A program made the translations under genes and the position numbers. A stretch of DNA of 64,000 bases. Origin: Pempheris klunzingeri (lineage: Eukaryota; Chordata; Actinopteri; Acropomatiformes; Pempheridae). Below, piece by piece: positions 1-10,314 of this stretch. The stretch is taken from contig NC_092025.1 in the NCBI RefSeq assembly GCF_042242105.1, positions 14,064,309 to 14,128,308 on the forward strand. The letters run 5' to 3'. Under the pieces are notes generated by a model. The model worked only from the letters and a program-made list of their open reading frames with translations. It ran no database searches and was not told the origin of the DNA. Each line of letters opens with the position of its first letter. Within the stretch, counting starts at the first letter, position 1.

Positions 1-380
1 GTCATTTGGCTTCATCCTCTGGCGACCATAGATGCGGTGCAAAATTTCATGGCAATATATAATTGTTAAGATATTGAAGAGGGGACTGACTGACAGACCA
101 TAGAGCCATGCTGAAAGCATTGCTAAAATTCCATCTAATAAAAACAAGAGCAGGTTTTTCAGCAGTCCTACCAAACCAATCCTTATTGATATCCCACCAT
201 ATTAGAGCTCTGAATAATCCCAGTAATCCCCTAAATCCTGTTACAACTAGAAATACATCAAATTACAGAAACTAGATTATATGTTAACGTTTCTTAATTG
301 TGATTATAAACAACAAAGCCTACTCTATAGATAACAAAGTGGCTCTATTTGTGTAAGAAGTATAAATGAAGTATTCGTAC
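1..380 (-). other. klotho intron at the left edge
   Basis: This AT-rich stretch follows the putative donor of klotho exon 9. I see no klotho-like frame here on the minus strand and no other gene. It is read as the 5' part of the next intron; the remaining klotho exon or exons must lie to the left. Confidence 0.6.
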
Positions 381-2589
381 TCAAGTGAGTTGAGTTGACG
401 CAGCCAGCTCCTCATTCCCAGAGGATAGTCCCCACTGCCAAAGATCGGCTCTGCAAACCAGCCAACACAGAAGTCTAAAACCCTCTTGGCCGGCTCCACG
501 TCTTCGCGGCTGAATGAAAAAGCTGGTTCCACCCAGTCCATGTGCAGAGCCAGAGACACCTGAGACACACAGCACAAAACATGTAGAACAGGCACATTTT
601 CACTCTCCTGTTGCCTGAAGTGATTCAACCTGTACCTAATTCATGATGGTCCAACAAAAAGAGGTCGCAGTATTTGCAAAAGATGGCTGTTAAATGATGT
701 AATGATGTAAAATGATGCAAGAAGACGTGCAAGAATGAAACAGCAGAAACTCCTCAAAGCAGCAAATGTTTCCATGATAACGGTCCTTGCAGATGATTTT
801 GGTGAAACATTTAAAAAGACATGTATGAAGCCATTAACATAAAAAAAAAAACACTACTTGTATATAGGGACAACACAAAATAAAAGCATTCAGATAAATG
901 TGATAATTAAAGAAATTCCTCTGAGACATTATCAGTCGATCTCAGCACTCTCAGTTCTACTGACCTGTCCTCCCTGCGCGTGTCTAAACTCTCGGTCGTA
1001 AGCATGCCAGGCCAGAGCGTGCGCCCGCAGCATCTGATGACCCTCCTGGTAGCTCACCATCTCATCGTTGGGCTCATTCAGGGTGATCCACATCTTCACA
1101 TGGGCACCTAGTTCTCTGTAACAGAGTCTGGCATAGTCTGCGAATGCCTCTGGAGTCTTCCTGAGAAAAAAAAAAACGCATTATTGCATTTTTATCAGGC
1201 ACATGGAAAGTCATCACAATCTATCACAAACATATACTACAAAACACTGTTAAATGATGATCAATATGCAAGATAAATCTTAGGAGATCTATTTACGTGT
1301 GTTACAAAAACACTAAATGTTGTGCTAAACAGGTTAAAAATGCCAATACATCAGATTGTTCCATTATCTGAGACATTTCAAACATTGCTATTGTTGGGTG
1401 TAGCGATATCTCTTCATTATGGGACCAGGTAAGATGATACCGTGGCAGCAAGTGATGAAAACATGGCTTCAAGTTGATGACAACGAGGACAAAGTGTTCC
1501 TGAAATATTGCTGCATGTTTACTTTTGCAGGAGAGCAGCCTGCAAACTATTGTAACACTGTGATAAACCATACCTGATGCAGATGGATGTTTATTAGTTC
1601 TGTGTGTTGTTGTTGCTCAGCACTCATGATATTTTAAAATCTAAACTCAAATGAGACAGTGGCCTTTAAATATGAGCACTGAGAAGATGGGGAGCCTCTC
1701 TGACATCAGACTCAGGAGGTTTTCTCCTCCTTCAGCTATCATGAAGTTAAATAGCGTTGACCCTGCTGTAATCGTCACTGCGTCTGACCTGTTCAGCCAC
1801 TTGCTGGCGGTGTCCAGCGGGCCCGTCAGGCTGCTGCGCTGGCGCGTGTGGTGCCACAGAGTGACCACAGGCGTGACGTTGGCCTGCAGCAGCTGACGGG
1901 TGAAGCAGCGGTAGTAGCCCAGCAGAGTGGCGTTGGGACGAGCCACGTCACCTGTAGGCACCAGAGCCGACCAGTTAAGGGAGAAGTGGAAGTGGTTTAC
2001 CCCCACCTGTCGGATTTCATCCACCTAAAGAGAGGGAGGAGGATATAAATATGTCACAGCTTGAACTGGTTTACACCCTGGTGAAGCAACACACAAACCT
2101 ATTGAAAGTTGAGCCTTTTTAATGCGAAACCTTGCTGCTGGAGTGTGACCCTGTACAGTACATCACAGCAAGTCTTCCTGCAAATCAGGATTTGAAATCC
2201 TACAGTTTGTACCTTCAAAAGTACCATTACAAAATGTTCTGCAATGTTTGGTTTTTTTTGCATTACAGAGTTATTTTAGAGGTGCAACAAGGACATGATC
2301 CCTCTTCCCACACGAGAACATGTCATAAATATAATGATAATAATATTAATCTTAAATGCAACATTTTTCTCCTCCTCTATCCCCATTTTTAAGTGAGTAA
2401 AGCCATCACTAGATAAATGTTCGACAGGTAGAGGGATACCTGATGTCGGATGGTGGCGTAATCAGCACAGTGTGCGTTTCGGCGTAACGGCGGCGCGCTG
2501 AAGCCCTCCAGCCTCATCAGCTCTCCTTTGTTGGAGATGTTCCACAGGTAAACGCTGGGGTCTGCAAACTGGCTGGGCGTGGTCTCCAC
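381..2589 (-). CDS. kl: klotho exons 6-9: KL2 domain, incomplete
   Basis: This is the second glycosidase-like domain, carried on at least four exons here. The recognisable run is [15 protein letters not shown], then [49 protein letters not shown] and [12 protein letters not shown]. The acid/base position keeps its glutamate (NEP, residue 657, codon 1073-1075). The nucleophile region would be in an exon left of the window, so its state cannot be read. Human KL has five exons, with most of KL2 on one large exon, so this region is cut by more introns here. Confidence 0.9.
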
Positions 2590-3269
2590 CTACGACATGA
2601 AGAGAGGAAACACGCCAGCGTAAACATGCACCCACGGGCCCCTCTTGCAGGTATTACACACAGATGCATGTAAAGGCTAAATGGGACAATTCTATAATAG
2701 CAGTTGGTCGTGTGCCGTTTATTTCAGCTGACAGACGTATGAGGGTATGTGGTTTATGATTAAGGGAGGATTCATCCTCGTGGCTGTTTCTGAGCTGGAC
2801 TTTCACCATCAAAACTGCAAGGTAAAAAATTTTGTGATACACATGATTTAAACAAGGAGGAGAGAACCTGCCAGTACTATTTTTACACTAAATCAGAGAA
2901 CATAATAACAACAACAACAATATTAATAATAATGATAATAACGAAGATGATAATAGATGTTTTAAGTCTAATAGATCTGTCAGTTTAACATAAATGATAC
3001 GCTGAGCTTTCAACATTCACTAAAAGTGGAATTAATGTAAAATACAAAATGTTTTTTTTTTGCTTTCTGCAGAGTTTGCAGAAAACTTTACACTTCATTA
3101 AATCTTAGTCAGGCTGATACTGAAGTTAGTACATTGTTAATGTTTTCTCAAGATCCTCTACTTGTGAGGAAGTATTCTAGTTGTGTCTTGTTCATTATCA
3201 GACCTCTGCCCTTTGGCACGCTTGACCCTCCACAACTTACAGTACACTCACTCCTTCCTCTCATCTTTA

Positions 3270-3309
<40 letters not shown>

Positions 3310-6179
3310 CCTTAGCAGACACATATACCTGTATGGAGTTGGCAGAGACCCCCCAGGCAAAATCACACGGGAAGACTCCCTGTGCTGGTCTGTTCTCTGG
3401 AAGCTCTGGGAAACCGTTCCTCTGGATGACGTTCCTTTAGGAACAATGAATGATCAGAGGAGCTGTGCTGAGAGTGAAAACTAGCGCTGTAGCTGCACAT
3501 TGACTACTCACGAGCTTATCTGAATTTGAAATATTGAAAATATGATGTCCGTATTGACATCGCTGCTCTAAAATCTAAAAAACAGACAAATATGTGGCTT
3601 TGTTTGAATTTGTTAAACAGAGCAAATTTCTTCCTTTGATATTGACAAAAACTTTTATTTACAGTGATTATGTGACCGCCAGCATCATATAAGGAAGTTT
3701 GTTGATCCACTTGATGAAGAAAACAATGGAAGTTTTATCCAAAATAGATGTTTTCTACATTTAAGTTGAAGTAGTTTGTGCTCAGCTCCTTCAGTGATCA
3801 CAGGGGCAATGTAATGATAATACAGTGCAATATGTTAAGCTTTTTAAGACATCTGTGCCAAAGGATTATTGTTAGTATGATACTTAAACTCCACAAGTGA
3901 AATTTCCAGTATCTCTGCAAATCTACAGACTTATAATATTGTGCCTCCTCCGTCAAAATCAGAATCAGAATCAGAATTACTTTAATAATCCCCAGGGGGA
4001 AATTGCTTTTTGTTACACACAGCTCCAAAAGAATAAGAATAAACTTCAAACACTCAATCCTTCAAATTCACTTCAGATCCCCACTCATCCCATCATAAGA
4101 CGCACCTGTAAAAGGTGGCAGATGTCTTCGGCTCCCTCTTCATGTCAGGAGTGTTGAAGTCAACGTAGTAGAGTCCCCGTCGGATGCCATACTCCCTGTG
4201 CCACTCGAAGCCGTCTATCAGAGACCAGGCTGTGTATCCAATCACATTCACTCCATCTATGATGATTGCTGTGTGAAACACAGACAGATGGACAGACTCA
4301 AGTCAACAACACGCTTCCCAACTTCAGGTTTCAGTTTCATGTAAAATGGTTCATGCTCATAAAAAAGAAAAAAATCTGGATCCTCATGTTGTTGTGGTGA
4401 ACGTTTGACATCGTTACTCACATTTTAGTGCCTCTGCGATGAACCTCTTGAGGTAGTACATGTGTTTTGGGTCTTCTGTCTTGGTGTTGCCAAGGACGTA
4501 CCTGTGATGAGCAGCAGTGAGAAAGTTTTCCACAATCCAGCAAACACCAGAGCACAGACAAATGAACAGACCGTCTAAACCTACCAGCCACTCTGCACCA
4601 CAAAGATGGGCGGCTTGTTGTACTCTGCGTTGACCCAGTAGAGCAGCATCCTCAGGTCCAGATCCTCCTGCTGCCCAAACTTCAGGCTGTCGTTGATGAG
4701 CTGGAAGCTCAGGGCCGCACCGTGAGAGAGGGCGAAGAAGTCGGCTGTTCCCCTCACCTGCTCCCTCTCCTCCCGGGTGAAGGAGGGCAGCCGTGAGCCC
4801 AGCCTGGCCTTCATGCAGGGGGGGTAGTCTCCGTCTATGAACAGCGGCCGGGCGAACCAGCCCAGGACGTGGTCCAGGGAGCACTGGCACTCTCGCAGGC
4901 TTTCCAGGCGGGTGCGACTGGGCTTGATCCAGTGAGAGGCCAACGCCATGGACAGCTTGCCCTGCTGGCGGGGTCGGTAGTGGCGGTTGTAAAGGTGCCA
5001 TGCAGCTGCATGAGCCTGCAGGAGAGACGGACAGATGGAGAAATGATGGAGAATGAAGTTATTTTAGATACTTGTACACTACTGGAGTATTTCCATTTTA
5101 TGATTCTTACACCAATTCAGGGAAAAATATTGTTTTTTCTCATTTGAGAACTAAATGTACTAGATATTCAGTTTTTTTTATCCAAACATATGATGATTTT
5201 AAAAATCATGTTATATATTAAACTATTAAAGTGCTCCATTTGTACTAACAAAGTGCATGATAATCAAAAATGTATAATAACAGTGAAACCAGTTTTGTTT
5301 TTTACTGGTTCTGTTTCTATCATAATACTTTTAGCTTCAGATCCTCATGTAGAAAACCCTGAAGATTCTTTATTGTTGTTCAGAACATTTAAACTGCAAA
5401 CATTTCTGTGGCTAAAAGGCAAAGGGGGGAAAACAACAGGTATGGTCTTCCCAAAGCTTTACCTTGAGGAGATTGTGCCCAACCCGGAACGGGAGATCAG
5501 GGTCGTTCTTTATCCCGGGAGCGACCACCCCGGTGCCATATCCGTGCCGCGCCACCACAAACGGGTTATCAATTGTGATCCAGTACTTCACATCATCCCC
5601 GAAAGTTTGGAAACAGAAATCGGCGTAGTCTTTGAAAATCCCCACCAGCTCCGGGTTGCTCCAGCCGCCGAGGGTCTGCTGGAGGTGGTCGGGCAGGTCC
5701 CAGTGGTAGAGCGTGACCACCGGCTGCAGGCGGATCTCCTTCAGCTTCTTGATCAGGGTCCGGTAGTAGTTGGTGCCGATTTCGTTGTAACTCCCGCGGG
5801 TGCCGTTGGGAAATATCCTGGACCAGGACAGGGAGAACCTGTAGTGGCTGACCCTGAGCTGCTTGATCGCTCGGATGTCGGCGTGGATGTTGTGATAACT
5901 GTCGCTGCCGACGTCCCCGGTGGCCATCCGGTTCCCACCGCGCGTAAAAGTGTCCCAAATGGAGAGCCCCTTGCCGTCCTTCTCAAAGGCGCCCTCCACC
6001 TGGTACGCAGCCGTGCCCACCGCCCATATGAAGCCCTTGGGGAAGGTATCGTAGAGGAAAGCCTTATCTCCTGGATAGGGCAGCCTGCTGAAGCGTCCCC
6101 ACGTTTTTAAACCAGCGTTGGGCTTTGCGGCCGCAGAGGTGAAGGCGAGAAAAGTGAAAAGGGCGAACAAAGCACTCAT
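381..6179 (-). CDS. kl: Klotho (FGF23 co-receptor), 3'-truncated by window edge
   Basis: Klotho is a single-pass membrane or shed protein with two family-1 glycosidase-like domains. It acts as co-receptor for FGF23 in phosphate and mineral control. Nine coding exons were joined by splice signals and phase: 5463-6179, 4585-5015, 4422-4501, 4106-4268, 3329-3434, 2440-2589, 1789-2024, 965-1160, 381-559. They encode 752 residues, against about 1012 in human klotho. The ATG at 6177-6179 was chosen because it opens a hydrophobic signal peptide ([13 protein letters not shown], residues 1-18); an in-frame GTG further upstream is not a credible start. KL1 spans exons 1-4. KL2 starts in exon 5-6, where FPCDFAWGV restarts the glycosidase fold. 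The final donor (GA|GTACGA at 380) is weaker and least certain. The rest of KL2, the transmembrane helix and the stop lie left of position 1. Identity is very strong. Confidence 0.93.
3271..3308. repeat. (CA)n microsatellite in klotho intron 5
   Basis: About 19 CA units lie just downstream (in transcription) of the exon 5 donor at 3328. It is read directly from the sequence and is likely length-polymorphic. Confidence 0.95.
3956..4030 (+). repeat. Dispersed teleost repeat tail in klotho intron 4
   Basis: The tract starts with tandem AATCAG units and continues ATTACTTTAATAATCCCCAG then GGGGAAATTGC. This wording is widespread in teleost genomes as the end of a retroposon-type dispersed repeat. 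I recognise it from general knowledge and cannot name the family securely. Confidence 0.6.
4106..6179 (-). CDS. kl: klotho exons 1-4: signal peptide and KL1 domain
   Basis: This is the KL1 glycoside-hydrolase-family-1-like domain. Visible family motifs include [19 protein letters not shown] near the N-terminus, [26 protein letters not shown] and [12 protein letters not shown] near its end. In active family-1 enzymes the acid/base glutamate lies in an NEP motif and the nucleophile in an ENG motif. Here the first reads WITIDNPF, with Asn at residue 205 (codon 5565-5567). The second reads FVVQSGW, with Gln at residue 380 (codon 4593-4595). KL1 therefore has no catalytic carboxylate at either position and should be a binding domain only. 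Exon 1 is GC-rich compared with the flanking introns. Confidence 0.9.
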
Positions 6180-6376
6180 GGCGCCTGTCAGTGTCCACTT
6201 TTTGACTCTATTCTTCACTTAACCATGCTTGGAGGCTCTGGGTGACTTACCAGCGGACGGTGGGGCGCAGCCAACCAGCTGTGAACCCACCACACGTCGC
6301 CTCTCCAAATCTGTCAATTATTATCCAAAGCACCTGACGCACGAAGGTCTCCAGGCGCAACATGATGTAAAGAGCC

Positions 6377-6389
6377 CCAATTGACCAAT
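6377..6389 (-). promoter_or_regulatory. Paired inverted CCAAT boxes upstream of klotho
   Basis: Two CCAAT pentamers on the plus strand (6377-6381 and 6385-6389) read ATTGG in the klotho sense. They lie about 200 bp upstream of the start codon, in the GC-rich upstream flank. They fit NF-Y sites, but the spacing of 8 bp is short. No convincing TATA box was seen. This is a candidate only. Confidence 0.35.
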
Positions 6390-6959
6390 CTTTTGCAAAG
6401 CAGGGACACATTAGTTTCAGAGGTAACTAAAGTGATCAATAAGGGGGGGGGGGAATCATACTTAATCTATTCCTTTCCCCCCCCTCAACGTGTGTAAGCG
6501 AGGCCTCGGCTTTGCATTTGCTTCAAAATGAGCTCTGATTTACCTGAATTTGATAAAGCGCAATTGAGACGACAGAATAAGAGAGTGACCCAGGTGCACA
6601 AGCCCTAATGTGCTCTCAGTGACAGCGCCATTATCATACATCCTCACCCGCACATGATCTCATAACTCCATTTAAATGTCACAAGTCGAGAGTACGAAAT
6701 AAAAAAAAATAAATAAAAACTCATCTGCATTTCTCACTGGATCATGTCCAGGCAGGAGATGATGGGGGCAGAGGGGAGAGGAAGGGGTGAGAAGGGGGGT
6801 GAGGAGAAGATATGCAAACAGCAGAGTCAGTGTACCCTGCTGCACCACGCTCACATTACTTCCTTATCTTCCTGCTTTCAGCTCTGTTGCTTGGAAACTC
6901 AGGCCTCTTACTGCTGGCCATCTTGGTCCATACTGCACCAGCATGAATATATGAGGAGG

Positions 6960-6960
<1 letters not shown>

Positions 6961-7044
<84 letters not shown>
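6961..7044. repeat. Long (TG)n microsatellite, about 84 bp
   Basis: An uninterrupted TG tract of roughly 42 units about 0.8 kb upstream of the klotho start codon. Such tracts can adopt Z-DNA and vary in length between individuals. Confidence 0.97.
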
Positions 7045-7046
<2 letters not shown>

Positions 7047-7207
7047 TGAGGCATAACATCCCAGGTCAAAATGGACATTTCCTGGTAAGCTTTGAGAAAT
7101 AGAGCCCACAGTATTTTACAGTGTTTTTATACATTTCATAAATTAAGTTTTGAAGTAACCTGTACAAAATAAATGAACAATAATTAAAGATGAACAGCAA
7201 ATTTCAA

Positions 7208-7357
7208 GTTTCTCCAGACAAAAGCAGACATCTGAAGATGCCACTTTGGGCTGTAAGTTTGTGATGTACGTCTTTCACAGTTCTCTGATATTTTATTGAC
7301 TAATAATCACAACAAATCAGCAGGTCACTGATAATAAAATTACACATTAGTTGCAGC
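7208..7357 (+). repeat. Dispersed repeat ending in TTAGTTGCAGC, copy 1
   Basis: The tract runs from ACATCTGAAGATGCCACTTT through GGGCTGTAAGTTTGTGATG and ATTTTATTGACTAATAATCA to ACATTAGTTGCAGC. It shares this word order with 36540-36852 and 59806-60030. It resembles an abundant teleost repeat whose ends are inverted GAGCTGCAAC-type termini. It is a truncated copy. Confidence 0.6.
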
Positions 7358-10314
7358 TTTGAAATTGGGAACACGGCCGAGACGAAAAGGAATGTAAAAA
7401 TGTATAAGAAAACAAATCAGAGCCATTTATCTATTTTTTAATCATTTAAGTTAAAAAGAAGTGGTTGCTTTATGGGAGGATTGTTTGGTTGTGAGTTGAA
7501 CCTGTGGGGCAATTAAATCTGTTTTGTCAGTCACATTCAAGTTTTGTGTCCCCTGGATGTGTCCACATTTCTAATCATGTCATTTCTAAAGCGTCAGATT
7601 GACATTATTTATTAATGTTCCTAAATCCAGTTTTCTTGGTGTGGAGAAGTTTGAACTTCTCTTGATGAAAACTGGACTAATTCCATAAATGGAAGCCTGA
7701 AGTTGAAACCTGATCAATAAACCAGCTCTACACAGGGTCAAATCAAATAAGCAATTAAGATAGAACTCAAACAGGAACATTACACACAGTCTAGACACTG
7801 TTTCCCACTGATGTTCAGAGGTGAAGGATATTGTCGTTCTCTGTGTTTGCCTTGAGAGGCAGGTGTTAGATCTGATGCAGGAAAACAGACTCACCTGGCA
7901 GCCGAGCAGCATGTGATTATGGCCGGTCATGGATCATAACCAGGGGCAGAACGTGGTGTGTGGGTGTTTTTCCACCAAGATGAGCTGCGCTGGAAAGTTC
8001 CAATGTCGGGTGTGCATGCATAAGCAATGCAGAGCCCTGCTACTCTCCATAAGTAACAGGAAGAACATCATCGAGTGGTGCTGAGCCTGAGAGCACAAAC
8101 TGTTTGTGACGGGACTGTCTGTGTGATTTAACTCAATGTACAGTGTAATTACTCATCTACATCAGTGGACACAGCAGTGTGAGCTGTGTTATGTACCTGT
8201 TTCCTTCTGTTTTGGCTCCAAAACCTTTAAAGGTTGTCAGATCTCAACAGATAAAAAAAAAATAATGCATCAGATTAACTGTTCTGTGTCATTCAGCTGC
8301 TCACACACCAATGGATTGGTAATACATTTTTACATACATTTACACATGTGCCATGTCCCAGATTCACACTAATAGTGTGATCATACATGTAAAGGGACAA
8401 AATAAAGTGTATATTCAAAACATTCACTATACAGTGCACAAAAGAGAGAAGCTGCTCAATGCTGTGAAATAAAATGGTGGCAAAACTTTGACACATTTTG
8501 TTGAAAAAAATAAATCTTGATTTCTCTGTGTCTTCTCCACAGTGGCATTTTATTCTTCAGTTTGATGGCACATATATTGCCAAATTGGCTGTCGGTATGA
8601 AACAGATACATTTCAGTTTCATGTATACTGTCTACAAAAGCAATAAACTGCAGCCTAGTACATGATAATACTGTGTCAACTTAATATTTTGAACTGGGAC
8701 ACAGATAAACAGCACTTACCTGTCAAACACAAGGTGCCATCAATTACTTGTGACGGCAGCTGTTTCCCAGCAGACATGCTGGGTCGTCACAGAGGGAAAA
8801 GCACCAGTGCTCCCTATAAAGACGCCTCTATCAAAGTGCTCCAGTACACCATGACACTGAACCAGGATGTACAAAACCAGGACCCTGAAACTGAAGCAGC
8901 TAAATGGAATTCAACCATCATTACTTTAAATTATTTACACATATAGTTTTCCTACTGTGACATGAGTACTGTATTAGTTTGCTTAATACACAGGTAAAGA
9001 CAGCAACAGAGAGCCAGAGCTCAAGAGTTTTCAGCTTGTGTTACCACCATCACCACCACCACCAAGCAAAAATGGGATGAAGAGCTTGTCAGTGAAAAAC
9101 AGGCAGATTTAATTAGAAACATTTTATCGCATTAAGTGAATCTGGACTGAATTTAACTGAAGGTGCGAGGACAGAAGACTGAGTTAGAGAAAATTAAGGT
9201 GTGAAATCCTACCTGCAACTTCACACCTCTTAGTTATTTGTGTAAAATTTACACAAATGCATTTACACTGTAAATGAATGAATCTTGTTACATATGGAAT
9301 TGTGTTGTCTATGGTATAAGTGGGAGAATATCTTCATTGTTTTGTTTGTGTTGATATGATCCTCATCTGGGGACAGCTTAAAAGGACAGTCTATCAATTC
9401 TTTTAAATATATATATTTTGAAACAACTGTTCTTACTGAACTTGTGCCCACGCACTTACCCTTCTTCCGCTTTATTCCAGACACACCTGAAGGCGTCACA
9501 GCCGATCGTGTCTGAAGGACAAGCAAGCTGCTTCATCCAAGACTTCAAAGTGAAATAAAGAGAAATCGAGCATGTCAGGTTTTATAGAGAATTATATTGA
9601 TACAACGGAGGATCTGACTGGGTGGATGTGAGGCCGAGTTAATCAGCAGTGACAAACACTACAACCACAGCTGCTCATGACTTCCATCTACCAGCAAGTA
9701 CAAACCTAAAAATGAGACGCACACTACAATCTTCTCCAGAGTCAACTCTACATTTGGACAGGTTTCTGACATTTTTTTAATTTTTCAATACATGGTAAAA
9801 AAGGTATTAATATACAGAACTGTAAACAAAAACGTGTTTTCTTTTAAAGTAAAATGACACAATTAACGTCACAAAAAAAAAAAGATAATGGTTAATCTCT
9901 TTCAGTTTTTAAAAGTGTGACACAGAGGGAATGATTGATAAGCAATATTGCTTTATGGGAGCACTTTAATAATAATATCGGCGGGTAAAGGCTTTACAGC
10001 ATCCCCCCAGTCAGCATCAAACACAACAACAGAACATGAAACAGACATAAGAGACTATTTACAAGAGTGATCTTTTTTTGTTTTTCTGTTAAAATTATTT
10101 CTACTTAATGTGTCGAACATCATCACAATGCAACAACCCACAGCTGATGATACCGATGTACTGATGTAGTGTGCATGTGGTATATGCAAGAGTGTGAATT
10201 TGTGTAACAGTAGGAGCGTTGGCATATGAAAAGTTTAAAAAGTTCAATGTCCGTATTTTCTTCGACTTTTGAGTAGACACGCTGCGTTCTTTTGTCCTCT
10301 TTTTTTTTTTTAGC

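Larger units (their letters stand above)
6180..10314. other. Spacer between klotho start and pds5b stop
   Basis: This stretch holds the klotho 5' UTR and upstream region (6180 to about 6500), a TG microsatellite (6961-7044), one copy of a dispersed repeat (about 7208-7357), and the pds5b 3' UTR entering from the right. I found no further convincing coding exon. The short open frames here lack similarity to known proteins or proper splice context. The pds5b poly(A) site was not located; AATAAA on the minus strand occurs at 9471-9476 and again at 8549-8554. Confidence 0.6.

Noticed and set aside
5190..6110. 306-codon plus-strand frame opposite klotho exon 1
   Set aside because: It is antisense to the well-supported klotho exon and shows no recognisable domain.
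6180..6218. Upstream start giving klotho an extra 13 residues (MKNRVKKWTLTGA)
   Set aside because: The first codon at 6216-6218 is GTG, and the ATG at 6177-6179 directly begins a normal signal peptide.
6240..6256. Donor-like CTG|GTAAGT just upstream of the klotho start
   Set aside because: No acceptor fits between it and the ATG about 70 bp away; an intron that short is unlikely.
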